This document shows, one piece after another, positions 7,673 to 16,038 of a stretch of DNA of 64,000 bases. Positions within the stretch are counted from its first letter, which is position 1. Every line of letters begins with the position of its first letter. Location: assembly GCF_003860215.1 (NCBI RefSeq), contig NZ_RQYH01000008.1, forward strand, positions 1 through 64,000, read 5' to 3'. A program made the translations under genes and the position numbers. Origin of the DNA: Desulfovibrio sp. OH1186_COT-070 (GTDB lineage Bacteria > Desulfobacterota > Desulfovibrionia > Desulfovibrionales > Desulfovibrionaceae). The notes under the pieces are model-generated. The model saw nothing but the letters and a program-made list of their open reading frames with translations. It was not told where the DNA came from and searched no databases.

Positions 7673-9716
7673 GGAGTTTTTGGGGATTTTTCTCCCGTGC
7701 CAGAACAAGGGCTACCATGGGGGGAAGATACAGGCTGATGTCGCCTTCAGGGCGGTGGGGCAGGGGCGCGGTAAAGTGTTCCGTGGGGGGGAGGGTGATT
7801 GCCAGATTGCCGTGACCGGCAAAGCGTTTTTCATCCGAAGACAGGATTTCCGTGTATTTTCCGGGGGTGACCGCAAAAAGCATGTTCTGGGGTTCCAGTT
7901 CATGAAAGTTGAAAACAAAAAGCAGGCATCCGCGCTCAAAGGCCAGGATGCGCTTTTCTTCATGGATAAAGCGGAAAAGGGGCGGCTTTAGAAAATCGGG
8001 CAGAAAGGCGCGAACAAGCTCCAGCATCTGCGCTTTGTCCCAGGAGGCGAGGGCGGCATATTTGAGGTCGGCCCGCTCTGTGAGATGCCACTGGCGGTGG
8101 GCGCGCTCTTCCGCATCCAGCCATTCGGGGTGGCCGAATTCGTTGCCCATGAAGTTCAGATATCCGGCATCGGCCGCAGCCAGCGTCACAAGCCGCATCA
8201 GGCGGTAAAAGGCCAGCCCGCGCGAGACGTTCCAGTTGTCCGCGCCAAAGGCCATATAGTGGTACATGTCATCGCCCAGCAAACGCCAGATCATGGCATC
8301 ATCGCCGTTGATGCACTGGTCGTGGCATTCCACATAGCTGATGGTGCGGTCATAGGCGCGGTGGTTGGTCATTTCGTGCCACAGGCTCCCCATATCGCGC
8401 GGGGAAACGATGCATTTTTCCCAGTAGTCGGGAATGCCCATGGCGAAACGGTAGTCAAACCCCAGTCCGCCCTCTTCCGGTGCGCAGGTCAAACCCGGCA
8501 TGCCGGAGAACTCTTCTGCTATACTTATGGCGGAAGGCGTCAGGGTATGGACAAGAGTATTGGCCAGCCCCAGATACATTTCGCCGTCAATATTGGCGCG
8601 GGGTTCGTTGTGCTTGCCGTAAAAGCAGCGGTGTACGTGCGAAAAATCGTCATCCATGCCAAGGTCATGGTACAGCATGTTGCCCACGGCATCGAAGCGA
8701 AATCCGTCTATCCGGAATTCTTCAAGCCAGTAGCGGCAGTTGGAAAGCAGAAAGCGCCTTGCCATCTCCTGGCTGAAGTCAAAGGACGGGGTGCCCCACT
8801 GGTTGAGCTTGTCGGTAAAGAAGTAACTGCTTCCGTCATAACGGGCCAGCCCCTGCTCCGTATTGGGGCTGGCGTGCCCGTGGGGGATGTCCAGAATAAC
8901 GGTCAAGCCCAGACCGTGCGCTGTATCCACCAGTTCCCTGAACTGGTCGGGGGTTCCGTAGCGCGAGGAGGGGGCAAAGTAGTTGCTTACCTGATACCCG
9001 AAGGAGCGGTAGAGGGGGTGCTCAAGAATGCCCATAAGCTGCACGGTGGTGTAGCCGCTTTCCCGGATGCGGGGCAGGATATGGAGGGAAAAATGCCGGT
9101 AGGTGCCGACACTGTCTTGCCCATGCTCATGCGCGGCCTGCGCCATGCCGACATGCGCTTCGTAGATGCGGGGAAAGGGGGAGCGCTTGGGGCGCCTGTG
9201 TCGGAAAACATACGGATTTTCCGGCAGCCACATGCGGGCGCACCACTGCGCGGGCACGGTCGCGTCCTGCTCCACCCATGCGGCAAAAGCCGGTATGCGC
9301 TTTGCCGATAGCGGCGCCTCGGTATTTTTTTGCGCGGCGGAACCTGGCTCTATGCGCAATTCCGTGTATGTTCCGTGCCGGAGTTCGTCGCAGGGCAGTT
9401 CCAGTTCAAAAATACCGTCAGCACGGTGCCGGAAGCGATAACGGGCATGCCGCTGAAAGCCGAGCCTGTCCGTTGTGAGCCAGACGGCAGCGGCCTGGGG
9501 CATATACTCACGCCAGCGCCAGACGCTTTCTCCCGCAGCGTTGACAGTGCGGTGCGGACCCAGAATTTTGTGCAGGTTGGCATAGGAGCGCAGCGAACCG
9601 AAGCGGGTGCGGATGCGCTCCATTTCCGCATTGTGGTTATGGCGGCGTCGCAGCAAAAAAGGCCGGTATGCTTCCAGAGAGGGGTCTTCCAGGGGATTTG
9701 CCGGAGAAGGGGCCAT
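7647..9716 (-). CDS. glgB: 1,4-alpha-glucan branching enzyme, eukaryotic type (GH13_8)
   Basis: The 689-residue enzyme cuts alpha-1,4 glucan chains and rejoins them as alpha-1,6 branches in glycogen. The order is a CBM48-like N-terminal domain, then a GH13 barrel. The barrel carries YEAHVGMAQ, DGFRFDAVGNMLYHD with the nucleophile Asp, SIAEEFSGMPG with the acid Glu, and YVECHDQCINGDD with the transition-state His-Asp, followed by a C-terminal beta domain. FMGNEFGHPEWLD and SFGYQVSNYFAPSSRYGTP resemble animal and fungal branching enzymes rather than E. coli GlgB. The ATG at 9716 follows AAGGAG. The other glycogen genes lie at 51.9-61.0 kb. Confidence 0.9.
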   Translation of the reverse strand: MAPSPANPLEDPSLEAYRPFLLRRRHNHNAEMERIRTRFGSLRSYANLHKILGPHRTVNAAGESVWRWREYMPQAAAVWLTTDRLGFQRHARYRFRHRADGIFELELPCDELRHGTYTELRIEPGSAAQKNTEAPLSAKRIPAFAAWVEQDATVPAQWCARMWLPENPYVFRHRRPKRSPFPRIYEAHVGMAQAAHEHGQDSVGTYRHFSLHILPRIRESGYTTVQLMGILEHPLYRSFGYQVSNYFAPSSRYGTPDQFRELVDTAHGLGLTVILDIPHGHASPNTEQGLARYDGSSYFFTDKLNQWGTPSFDFSQEMARRFLLSNCRYWLEEFRIDGFRFDAVGNMLYHDLGMDDDFSHVHRCFYGKHNEPRANIDGEMYLGLANTLVHTLTPSAISIAEEFSGMPGLTCAPEEGGLGFDYRFAMGIPDYWEKCIVSPRDMGSLWHEMTNHRAYDRTISYVECHDQCINGDDAMIWRLLGDDMYHYMAFGADNWNVSRGLAFYRLMRLVTLAAADAGYLNFMGNEFGHPEWLDAEERAHRQWHLTERADLKYAALASWDKAQMLELVRAFLPDFLKPPLFRFIHEEKRILAFERGCLLFVFNFHELEPQNMLFAVTPGKYTEILSSDEKRFAGHGNLAITLPPTEHFTAPLPHRPEGDISLYLPPMVALVLAREKNPQKLLDNLCPAT

Positions 9717-9807
9717 GGCGACATCTCCTTGAATGCTCGTGGTTGACCACAAGGGCGTGTCGTTGGTCGACGGTTTGGCGCGGCAGCAAACTTCTGGAGA
9801 AACAGTG

Positions 9808-9849
9808 GGGCGTTCCGGCAGTCATGCGACCGGAAACTCCGGAACGCCC
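9808..9849 (-). terminator. Hairpin terminator after nifS
   Basis: GGGCGTTCC and GGAACGCCC, extended by CGG/CCG, form a strong stem 42 bases past the nifS stop on the minus strand. The plus-strand side is followed by TGTTTTTG. It ends the metA-nifS unit and separates it from the branching enzyme gene. Confidence 0.6.
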
Positions 9850-9890
9850 TGTTTTTGTGTGCCGGGCACAGTCATGCGCCCGGCATCCGT

Positions 9891-11045
9891 TCAGTCTTTG
9901 AAAGGAGAAATTTTGCGCAGCGTGGCAATGATCTGCGGAAAATGCTGGATGACAAAATCGACTTCTTCCTCCGTGGTATACCGGGAAAGGGAGAGGCGGA
10001 TGGAGCCGTGGGCGTAATTGAAGGGCACGCCCATGGCCCGCAGCACATGCGATGGCTCCAGGCTGCCCGAGGTACAGGCAGAGCCGGAACTGGCGCAAAT
10101 GCCCATGCGGTCCAGCATGATCAGGATGGCCTCGCCTTCCACATTCTTGAACGAAATGTTGGTGGTGTTGGGCAGCCGGTTTTCCGGGTCACCGTTGACA
10201 ATGGTGTCCGGAATGCTGTTGGTGATGCCGTGCTCCAGGCGATCCCGCAGACGCGCCATTGCGGCCGACTCCTGCTGCATATGGGTGGCGGCCATTTGGG
10301 CTGCCACGCCCAGCCCCACGATATACGGCACGTTTTCCGTGCCCGCGCGGCGGCTGCGCTCCTGATGCCCGCCCCGCAGCAGGGGGCGAAAACGTACGCC
10401 CTTGCGCACATAGAGTGCGCCAATGCCCTTGGGGGTGTGCAGCTTGTGCCCGGACAGGGACAGCATGTCGACAGGCATGCTGCCCATGTTTATGGGCAGT
10501 TTGCCCACAGCCTGCACGGCATCGGTATGGAACAGAATGCCGCGCTCTTTTGCCATTTCCGCCATGCGCTGGATGGGATAGTAGTTGCCCACTTCGTTGT
10601 TGGCAAACATGATGGATACCAGTGCCGTGTCTTCGTCCAGGGCGGCTGCGTATTCGTCCAGATCAAGCCTGCCCTTGTTGTCCACGCCAAGGTAGGTCAC
10701 GCGGTATCCCTGGTTTTCCAGATGCTGCATGCCGTTGAGAATGGCGGGGTGCTCCACCCGCGTGGTGATCATGTGGCGTTTTTCGGGCTGGGTTCTGACG
10801 GCGGTCCAGATGGCGGAATTGTCGCTCTCCGAACCGCAGGAGGTAAAGATGATTTCTTCGGGCGAAGCGCCCAGAAGCTCCGCAAGCTGCCCGCGAGCCG
10901 TGTCCACGGCTTCTGCAACCTGGCCTCCGAAAGAATACATGCTGGACGGATTGCCATACAACTCACCCAGATAGGGCAGCATGGCCTCGCGCACTTCAGG
11001 GGCAATGGCCGTTGTGGCGTTGTTGTCAAGATAGATGGTTTTCAT
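9891..11045 (-). CDS. nifS: Cysteine desulfurase NifS
   Basis: The 384-residue PLP enzyme removes sulfur from cysteine and passes the persulfide to NifU for iron-sulfur cluster assembly. It begins with the class V signature MKTIYLDNNATTAIAPEV. It has the PLP lysine in SGHKLHTPKG (Lys201) and the catalytic cysteine in the loop SGSACTSGSLEPS (Cys324), typical of the NifS/IscS branch. The frame is open further upstream, but the ATG at 11045 gives the canonical N-terminus and overlaps the nifU stop (ATGA). No nitrogenase genes are in view, so it probably serves general cluster assembly. Confidence 0.95.
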   Translation of the reverse strand: MKTIYLDNNATTAIAPEVREAMLPYLGELYGNPSSMYSFGGQVAEAVDTARGQLAELLGASPEEIIFTSCGSESDNSAIWTAVRTQPEKRHMITTRVEHPAILNGMQHLENQGYRVTYLGVDNKGRLDLDEYAAALDEDTALVSIMFANNEVGNYYPIQRMAEMAKERGILFHTDAVQAVGKLPINMGSMPVDMLSLSGHKLHTPKGIGALYVRKGVRFRPLLRGGHQERSRRAGTENVPYIVGLGVAAQMAATHMQQESAAMARLRDRLEHGITNSIPDTIVNGDPENRLPNTTNISFKNVEGEAILIMLDRMGICASSGSACTSGSLEPSHVLRAMGVPFNYAHGSIRLSLSRYTTEEEVDFVIQHFPQIIATLRKISPFKD

Positions 11046-11884
11046 GCCTGCGCCTCCACCACAAGAATGTCCGGTTCCACATGTTCGCGCAAAAGCCCCT
11101 GCACCAGATCGCGGATGGTCACTTCGCTGGAGCGGCAGTTGGCGCAACGCCCGCGCAAGGAAACCACAACGCGCGGCCCGTCCACGTCCACCAGTTCGAT
11201 GTCGCCGCCGTCCAGCGCCAGGCGGGGACGGATTTCTTCGTCAATGATCCTGAGAACCTTCTGCATGCGCTGGACGTTGGTCAGGCGTGCCTTGGGCTTC
11301 AACTCCACCAGAACCTTCTGCTGCAACTGGGCAGCCAGAATTTCCGCGATTTCGTCCAGGCACTCTCCGCACGCGCCTCCGGCCTTGGTGTAGTTGGTGA
11401 TTTCCTCCACGGTCTTGAGACCGTTTTCCGTGATGGCGCGGATGATCTGGGCATCGGTAATGCCAAAGCATTTACAGACCAGTTTGCCGTCCTCATGGGC
11501 GTGGGGTACGGGCGGTTCGCCCCGCCAGTGGCGGATGGCGGCTTCCAGAGCTTCCTGTCCCATGACGGAACAGTGCATCTTCTGCTTGGGCAGGCCTCCC
11601 AGAGCGGCAACAATGTCCTTGTTGGTCACGCGTGATGCCTGATCCACGCTCATGCCCTTGATCATGTCCGTAAGGATGGAACTGGAAGCAATGGCGCTGG
11701 CGCAGCCAAACGTTTCAAAGCTGGCGTCTTCAATGATTTCGGCATCGGAGATTTTCAGGTACAGCTTGAGAGCGTCGCCGCAGGTCAGGCTGCCGACTTC
11801 TCCTATGGCATTGGCTCCCTCCAGGGGGCCCACATTGTGCGGGTGCAGAAAATGGTCATGAACAGTGTCAGTGTAGTTCCACAT
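11042..11884 (-). CDS. nifU: Three-domain NifU iron-sulfur scaffold
   Basis: The 280-residue scaffold has all three NifU modules. The IscU-like domain carries Cys35, Cys61 and Cys105 for transient cluster assembly. The central BFD-like [2Fe-2S] domain has CKC at 137-139 and CGEC at 172-175. The C-terminal Nfu domain has CANC at 247-250. The full NifU architecture without nitrogenase genes is common in sulfate reducers and other anaerobes that use NIF-type assembly for all cluster proteins. The gene overlaps the upstream Rrf2 gene by 17 bases and nifS downstream by four. GGGAGG precedes the start. Confidence 0.95.
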   Translation of the reverse strand: MWNYTDTVHDHFLHPHNVGPLEGANAIGEVGSLTCGDALKLYLKISDAEIIEDASFETFGCASAIASSSILTDMIKGMSVDQASRVTNKDIVAALGGLPKQKMHCSVMGQEALEAAIRHWRGEPPVPHAHEDGKLVCKCFGITDAQIIRAITENGLKTVEEITNYTKAGGACGECLDEIAEILAAQLQQKVLVELKPKARLTNVQRMQKVLRIIDEEIRPRLALDGGDIELVDVDGPRVVVSLRGRCANCRSSEVTIRDLVQGLLREHVEPDILVVEAQA

Positions 11885-12308
11885 GGGAGCCTCCCGAGGG
11901 ATGGTTTTTCATGTCAATAATGTCTTGCAGCGTGTAGCGCTGCAAGAACGTGTGAATGTTTTCGTCCAGTGCGTTCCAGAAGTTGCGGGCAGGGCAGACG
12001 TTCTCCCGGGAGCAGTGGAAGTCCTTTGTCAGACAGGTTACCGGGGTGATTTCTCCCTCCAGGTGCTGGAAAATTTCTTTCACGCTGATTTCCGCAGGTG
12101 ATCGGGCCAGCGCATAGCCGCCGCCGGATCCGCGCGCCGTGCGCAGTATGCCCGCAGGGCGCAGCATACGCGCAATCTGCTCCAGATAGCCGTGCGAAAT
12201 GTTTTCCGCCTGAGCCACCTGCGGCAGACGGAGAAATTCTCCCACAGGGTGGGCCGCCAGCCGCAGCAGAAAGCGCAGGCCGTAGCGGGTTCTTGTTGAA
12301 AAGCGCAT
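11868..12308 (-). CDS. Rrf2-family regulator, IscR-like
   Basis: The 146-residue protein starts MRFSTRTRYGLRFLLRLA and has the winged helix of Rrf2 proteins. Three cysteines (92, 99 and 105) match the cluster ligands of IscR in number and nearly in spacing, so it probably senses iron-sulfur status with a [2Fe-2S] cluster. It is the third-last gene of a metA-regulator-nifU-nifS unit. Its AAGGA ribosome-binding site overlaps the metA stop codon and its own end overlaps nifU. The inverted repeat in the operon promoter at 13373-13387 is a candidate binding site for it. Confidence 0.88.
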   Translation of the reverse strand: MRFSTRTRYGLRFLLRLAAHPVGEFLRLPQVAQAENISHGYLEQIARMLRPAGILRTARGSGGGYALARSPAEISVKEIFQHLEGEITPVTCLTKDFHCSRENVCPARNFWNALDENIHTFLQRYTLQDIIDMKNHPSGGSHVELH

Positions 12309-12316
12309 AGCATTCC

Positions 12317-13273
12317 TTATTCTTTTATGGCAACTCCCGAGGATTGCTGCCGGTTTCCGGTGATGGCAGCAAGACTGAACGGAGTTTCCTGGTACACATA
12401 GTAGTTGAGCCAGTTGGAATAGAAAAGGTGCGCATGCGCCCGCCAGTTCATGCGGGGCGCAAGATCGGGATTTTCCGCCGGATAATAGTGCCGGGGAGGG
12501 ATGGGGTTCAGTCCCTTGCCCTGATCGCGACGGAATTCCGCGTCCAGTGTGCCGCGGTCATATTCCAGATGCCCTGTCATGAAAACCTGGGAGTGATCAC
12601 GGCTTTCCGCCAGGGTCAGCCCGGCTTCGCGCGACTCTGCCAGCACCCGCAGCCGCGGCTCGTTGAGCACATCCTCGGTACGCACGCCGGTATGGCGGGA
12701 ATGCGGCGCTGTGAACGTGTCGTCAAAACCGCGAAACAGGTGGCAGCCGGGGTGCAGCACATCGTGGTCAAAGACCCCCGAAATTTTTGCAGGCAGGGGA
12801 TATTTGGGGATGCCGTAAAAATGGTACAGGGCTGCCTGGGCTGCCCAGCAGATATAGAGTGTGGAGTGCACATGCTCTTGCGCGTAGGTCATGATTTCCA
12901 GCAATTCGTGCCAGTAATCCACATCCTCAAAAGGCAGGTGCTCCACGGGTGCGCCCGTGACGATCATACCGTCAAAGGCGCAGTGGCGCATTTCGGCAAA
13001 TGTCTTGTAAAAACGCTCCAGATGCAGGGCTGGCGTGTTTTTGGAAACATGGGCCGCCGTGCGCAGCAGGGTGACGTTGATCTGCAGGGGGGTGTTGCCC
13101 AAAAGCCGCAACAATTGGGTTTCTGTGGCGATTTTGGTGGGCATCAGGTTGACGATGGCAATTTCCAGCGGCCGGATGTCCTGCCGTGCTGCACGATCTT
13201 CGGTCATGACGAAGATATTTTCGCTTTCCAGCGCGGTACGCGCGGGGAGGTCTGCCGGAATCTTGATGGGCAT
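12317..13273 (-). CDS. metA: Homoserine O-acyltransferase MetA
   Basis: The 318-residue enzyme acylates homoserine in the first committed step of methionine synthesis. It shows the MetA signatures LEIAIVNLMPTKIATETQLLR, an NTPLQ motif, FDGMIVTGAPVE, the catalytic Cys in YICWAAQAALYHFYG, and the late RDHSQVFMTGHLEYD block. Whether acetyl-CoA or succinyl-CoA is used cannot be settled by eye; MetA proteins outside enterobacteria usually use acetyl-CoA. The ATG at 13273 gives the standard MPIKIPADLPA start, with GAGG ten bases upstream. Only eight bases separate it from the Rrf2 gene, so the two are cotranscribed. Confidence 0.92.
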   Translation of the reverse strand: MPIKIPADLPARTALESENIFVMTEDRAARQDIRPLEIAIVNLMPTKIATETQLLRLLGNTPLQINVTLLRTAAHVSKNTPALHLERFYKTFAEMRHCAFDGMIVTGAPVEHLPFEDVDYWHELLEIMTYAQEHVHSTLYICWAAQAALYHFYGIPKYPLPAKISGVFDHDVLHPGCHLFRGFDDTFTAPHSRHTGVRTEDVLNEPRLRVLAESREAGLTLAESRDHSQVFMTGHLEYDRGTLDAEFRRDQGKGLNPIPPRHYYPAENPDLAPRMNWRAHAHLFYSNWLNYYVYQETPFSLAAITGNRQQSSGVAIKE

Positions 13274-13369
13274 ATGTGCTGTCCTCAAGGGGTTGGATAC
13301 GCCGGTTCCGGCGAGACGCCGTCGGCACACGGGTGCACCGTGCACAAGGTCTTCCGGGATCGTACTGAA

Positions 13370-13397
13370 AACATAGTTGAGAACTATACTTTGTCAA
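13370..13397 (-). promoter_or_regulatory. Promoter of the metA-nifS operon with an embedded inverted repeat
   Basis: On the minus strand TTGACA (13397-13392) and TATGTT (13375-13370) are 16 bases apart. An inverted repeat with arms ATAGTT and AACTAT around three bases (13373-13387) fills the spacer and touches the -10 box. A repressor bound here would block RNA polymerase. The Rrf2 protein of the same operon is the obvious candidate. Confidence 0.6.
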
Positions 13398-13441
13398 GAC
13401 CTTTCTGGCGTTTGCTTTTGAGGAGTTTCAAAAGGGCAAAA

Positions 13442-14128
13442 TCAGGCGTTCTGCGGGGGAAGACACAGGCGGTTTTGCGCCAGGGTAACAATGTGCTGCG
13501 GCTTTTTGGCAATGTGGTCCGCGTGTGCCGCGCGCAGTTCGCCTTCTCCGCGAAAGCCCCAGGCAACACCTACAGACGTCATGCCCGCATTGCGCGCGGT
13601 GAAAATATCCACATCGCTGTCGCCCACATAAAAGGCCTGGTCAGGCGGCACCGCCAGAATGCGCAGCATGTCCAGAGGGGCTGCGGGAGAAGGCTTGAGA
13701 GGCACGCCCTGCCGGGCGCCCTGCACCAGAGCAAAAGGAACAGAAGGAAAATAGTGGCGGACAAGGCTGACGGTCATTTCGTCGGGCTTGTTGGAGAGAA
13801 CCGCGATGGCCTCGCCGAGCGTTGCAAGCTCTGCCAGTGCTTCTGTAATCCCCTCGTAGGGGCGGGTGCATTGGCACATGTGTTGGCTGTAGTGTGCGCG
13901 TGCGGCATCGGTCAGGCGGGCCAGTTCCTGCGGTGCGAGAGAATCCGCTGTTGCTGCGGGCAGGGCGTTGCGCATGAGGTGGTCAAAACCGCGGCCGACA
14001 AGCATGCGAAAGTCCTGCATGCTGTGCGTGGGGTAGCCGTTTTGGGAAAGAACTGTGTTGCAGGCGTTGCCGATGTCTTCCAGGCTGTCGAGCAACGTTC
14101 CGTCAAGATCAAAAAGAAAGGCGCTCAT
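13442..14128 (-). CDS. HAD phosphatase, phosphoglycolate-phosphatase-like
   Basis: The 228-residue HAD-superfamily hydrolase has motif I FDLDGTLLDS with nucleophile and acid aspartates near residues 7 and 9. Motif II lies in AIAVLSNKPDE, a lysine (Lys168) follows in VPLKPSPAA, and motif IV is FYVGDSDVDIFTARNAG. The helical cap between motifs I and II matches the Gph group, which removes phosphate from 2-phosphoglycolate or similar small phosphoesters. The specific substrate is not certain. It lies between the metA promoter and the GTPase operon on the same strand, but gaps on both sides suggest its own transcript. Confidence 0.8.
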   Translation of the reverse strand: MSAFLFDLDGTLLDSLEDIGNACNTVLSQNGYPTHSMQDFRMLVGRGFDHLMRNALPAATADSLAPQELARLTDAARAHYSQHMCQCTRPYEGITEALAELATLGEAIAVLSNKPDEMTVSLVRHYFPSVPFALVQGARQGVPLKPSPAAPLDMLRILAVPPDQAFYVGDSDVDIFTARNAGMTSVGVAWGFRGEGELRAAHADHIAKKPQHIVTLAQNRLCLPPQNA

Positions 14129-14259
14129 CTGTTTTCCTCGTCTGCTCTCTGTGGTGCGGGCAGGACGTTCTGCACCGTGTCCGGATATTTTTGCAGGTTA
14201 TGAATCCAGTTGCAATCTGGTAGAGAGGGGAAGATGCGGATTTTCGCGGTGTGGGAAAT

Positions 14260-16038
14260 TCAGGAGGGCGTGCACACGGAAGAAAGGCGCGTTCCGATGA
14301 AAACGAGACTGCGTTCCGCCGCATCGTCCGGAACCTCTTCAAATCTTAGCTGCCCGGCGGCATACTGTACGACTGTGGGGATGACGTTTCCCCTCTCGTT
14401 CAGATTGACGATGCCTTTGGCGCGGCAAAGCCCTGGTCCGGCGGATCGGATCATGTCTTGTATGTCCTTCATGCTGACAGGCTGCGGCAGGATGACGCAG
14501 AGTGAGGAAAACTCTTCATCGGTATGATCAGGATGGTGAAGGTTTTTTACGGGACGGAGGCGGGGGGAATGTGAGGGGGGGCCCCCCTGTTTGTCCAGCC
14601 ATGCGGAATGCAGGGCATCAAGATGGGCAAAGGCAATGTTGCCGTGTGTCGCCGGAAGAATGACAGCTTTGGCGTTGCGGCATCGTACCTCGGCCATGAC
14701 TTCTTCAAGACGTGCTTCAGAGACGGCGTCGGCCTTGTTGACAACGGTCACATCGGCCTGTTCTATCTGCGCAGCGCGGACAACCGAGTCTGTGTGCTCC
14801 CATGCCAGAGCATCCACAATGGTTATGACCAACCCCGGACGCACCAGATCGCTAAGCTCCTTCACGGATTCAAGAACATTGGCGGGATTGGCCACTCCCG
14901 TAGTTTCGAGAATCACCTGCCCGGCAGGGGCCGCCTTCAGAAGGCGCTGCAAACCTGGGCGCAGGCTGTCTGCAAGTGAACAGCACACACATCCCTCATT
15001 CAATGCTTCGACATGGGTTTCTCCCTTGGTGCATGCGGCGTCCAACCCGATGGGACCCAATTCGTTCTGGATGACGGCGGCAAATTGTTCCCGTCCGTTC
15101 AGATAGTCCAGCCAGCGGCGTAAAAAAGTTGTTTTCCCTGCGCCCAGAAATCCGGTCAGAATGTGCAGAACCGGCAAGGTGTCGTTTTGCGCCGGTGTGG
15201 TGGCATGCCGTTGTGCGGGCAGGCGGCGCAGGGGTTTGCCGCCGGCGGTCATGGCCGGAAATACGGGCGGGGTGGATTGACGGGAGACGGAGGAGGGCGG
15301 CGGCGTTGTTCCTAGCTCGGCATGCAGTGACAATATCCATGCCTTTTGTCCGCAGTTCGTCACGCTATTGCCGCATTGGGGAACCATGCGCAGGCTCAGG
15401 AGAGGATCTTCTGCAAAAAGTGATGCCATGGTTGCCGACAGTGTCGTGAACATGCGCAGCAGCAGCCTGAATGCGGGAACGTCATGCTCCACGCCACCGG
15501 GAGGAACCAGCCATTGGCGTGATGCCGTTCCATCCAGCCGTACAGCTATGCCGTCTGTGGAAATACGGCGATATCTGGCGGGAGCTGAAAGAGCTACGGA
15601 AAGTCCTGAGCCGTCCAGCGCTGCCGTAATCCGGAGCGTTCCCATACAGAAGGGCGCGAGCGCCGGAGCATGGAGGGAAAGGTTACGCAGCATGCTCTCA
15701 TATTCCGGCTTCATGGCCAAAGCCAAAGCCTGGAGGGGGAAGCTGTCCAGAACGGCGTCTTCTGCCCGGGGAAAAACGTGCGCGTTAAATGTGCCGTAAA
15801 GAAAGGTTTTATCCGTATGCTCTTTCAGAAAAACCAGGCCGTATACATGGGGAGAACCCGCCACCCGGAACGTCCATGCGGGATGCCCCTGATGGGAAGG
15901 GAGTATGCCGCGCCAACCCAGAGCGCGCGCCCGTTTGCGGTCAAGATGTATGCCCGCGAGCAGGCAGTTTGCAAGGGAAGGGCTTTCGGGGCCGGTCTCC
16001 GGGGAAAGGGGGCGGGGCAACAGCGTGTCAAGGCGCAC
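14260..16038 (-). CDS. CobW/COG0523-family GTPase with an unknown N-terminal domain
   Basis: The 592-residue protein has two parts. Residues from about 290 form a COG0523 metallochaperone GTPase: P-loop GFLGAGKTT (296-304), metal-binding GCVCC with Cys350, Cys352 and Cys353, ETTG, NKAD (434-437), and a C-terminal CobW domain. Residues 1 to about 245 form a folded region that I do not recognise, joined by a Pro/Ser/Thr-rich linker. COG0523 proteins deliver zinc, cobalt or other metals to client enzymes. The preceding operon gene encodes a metallohydrolase, the likely client. I chose the GTG at 16038, preceded by AGAGGA at eight bases; it overlaps the upstream gene by 11 bases. Confidence 0.8.
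   Translation of the reverse strand: MRLDTLLPRPLSPETGPESPSLANCLLAGIHLDRKRARALGWRGILPSHQGHPAWTFRVAGSPHVYGLVFLKEHTDKTFLYGTFNAHVFPRAEDAVLDSFPLQALALAMKPEYESMLRNLSLHAPALAPFCMGTLRITAALDGSGLSVALSAPARYRRISTDGIAVRLDGTASRQWLVPPGGVEHDVPAFRLLLRMFTTLSATMASLFAEDPLLSLRMVPQCGNSVTNCGQKAWILSLHAELGTTPPPSSVSRQSTPPVFPAMTAGGKPLRRLPAQRHATTPAQNDTLPVLHILTGFLGAGKTTFLRRWLDYLNGREQFAAVIQNELGPIGLDAACTKGETHVEALNEGCVCCSLADSLRPGLQRLLKAAPAGQVILETTGVANPANVLESVKELSDLVRPGLVITIVDALAWEHTDSVVRAAQIEQADVTVVNKADAVSEARLEEVMAEVRCRNAKAVILPATHGNIAFAHLDALHSAWLDKQGGPPSHSPRLRPVKNLHHPDHTDEEFSSLCVILPQPVSMKDIQDMIRSAGPGLCRAKGIVNLNERGNVIPTVVQYAAGQLRFEEVPDDAAERSLVFIGTRLSSVCTPS

Noticed and set aside
9891-11884. nifU and nifS as evidence for nitrogen fixation
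   Set aside because: No nitrogenase structural or cofactor genes are present, and the NIF assembly pair serves general cluster synthesis in many anaerobes.
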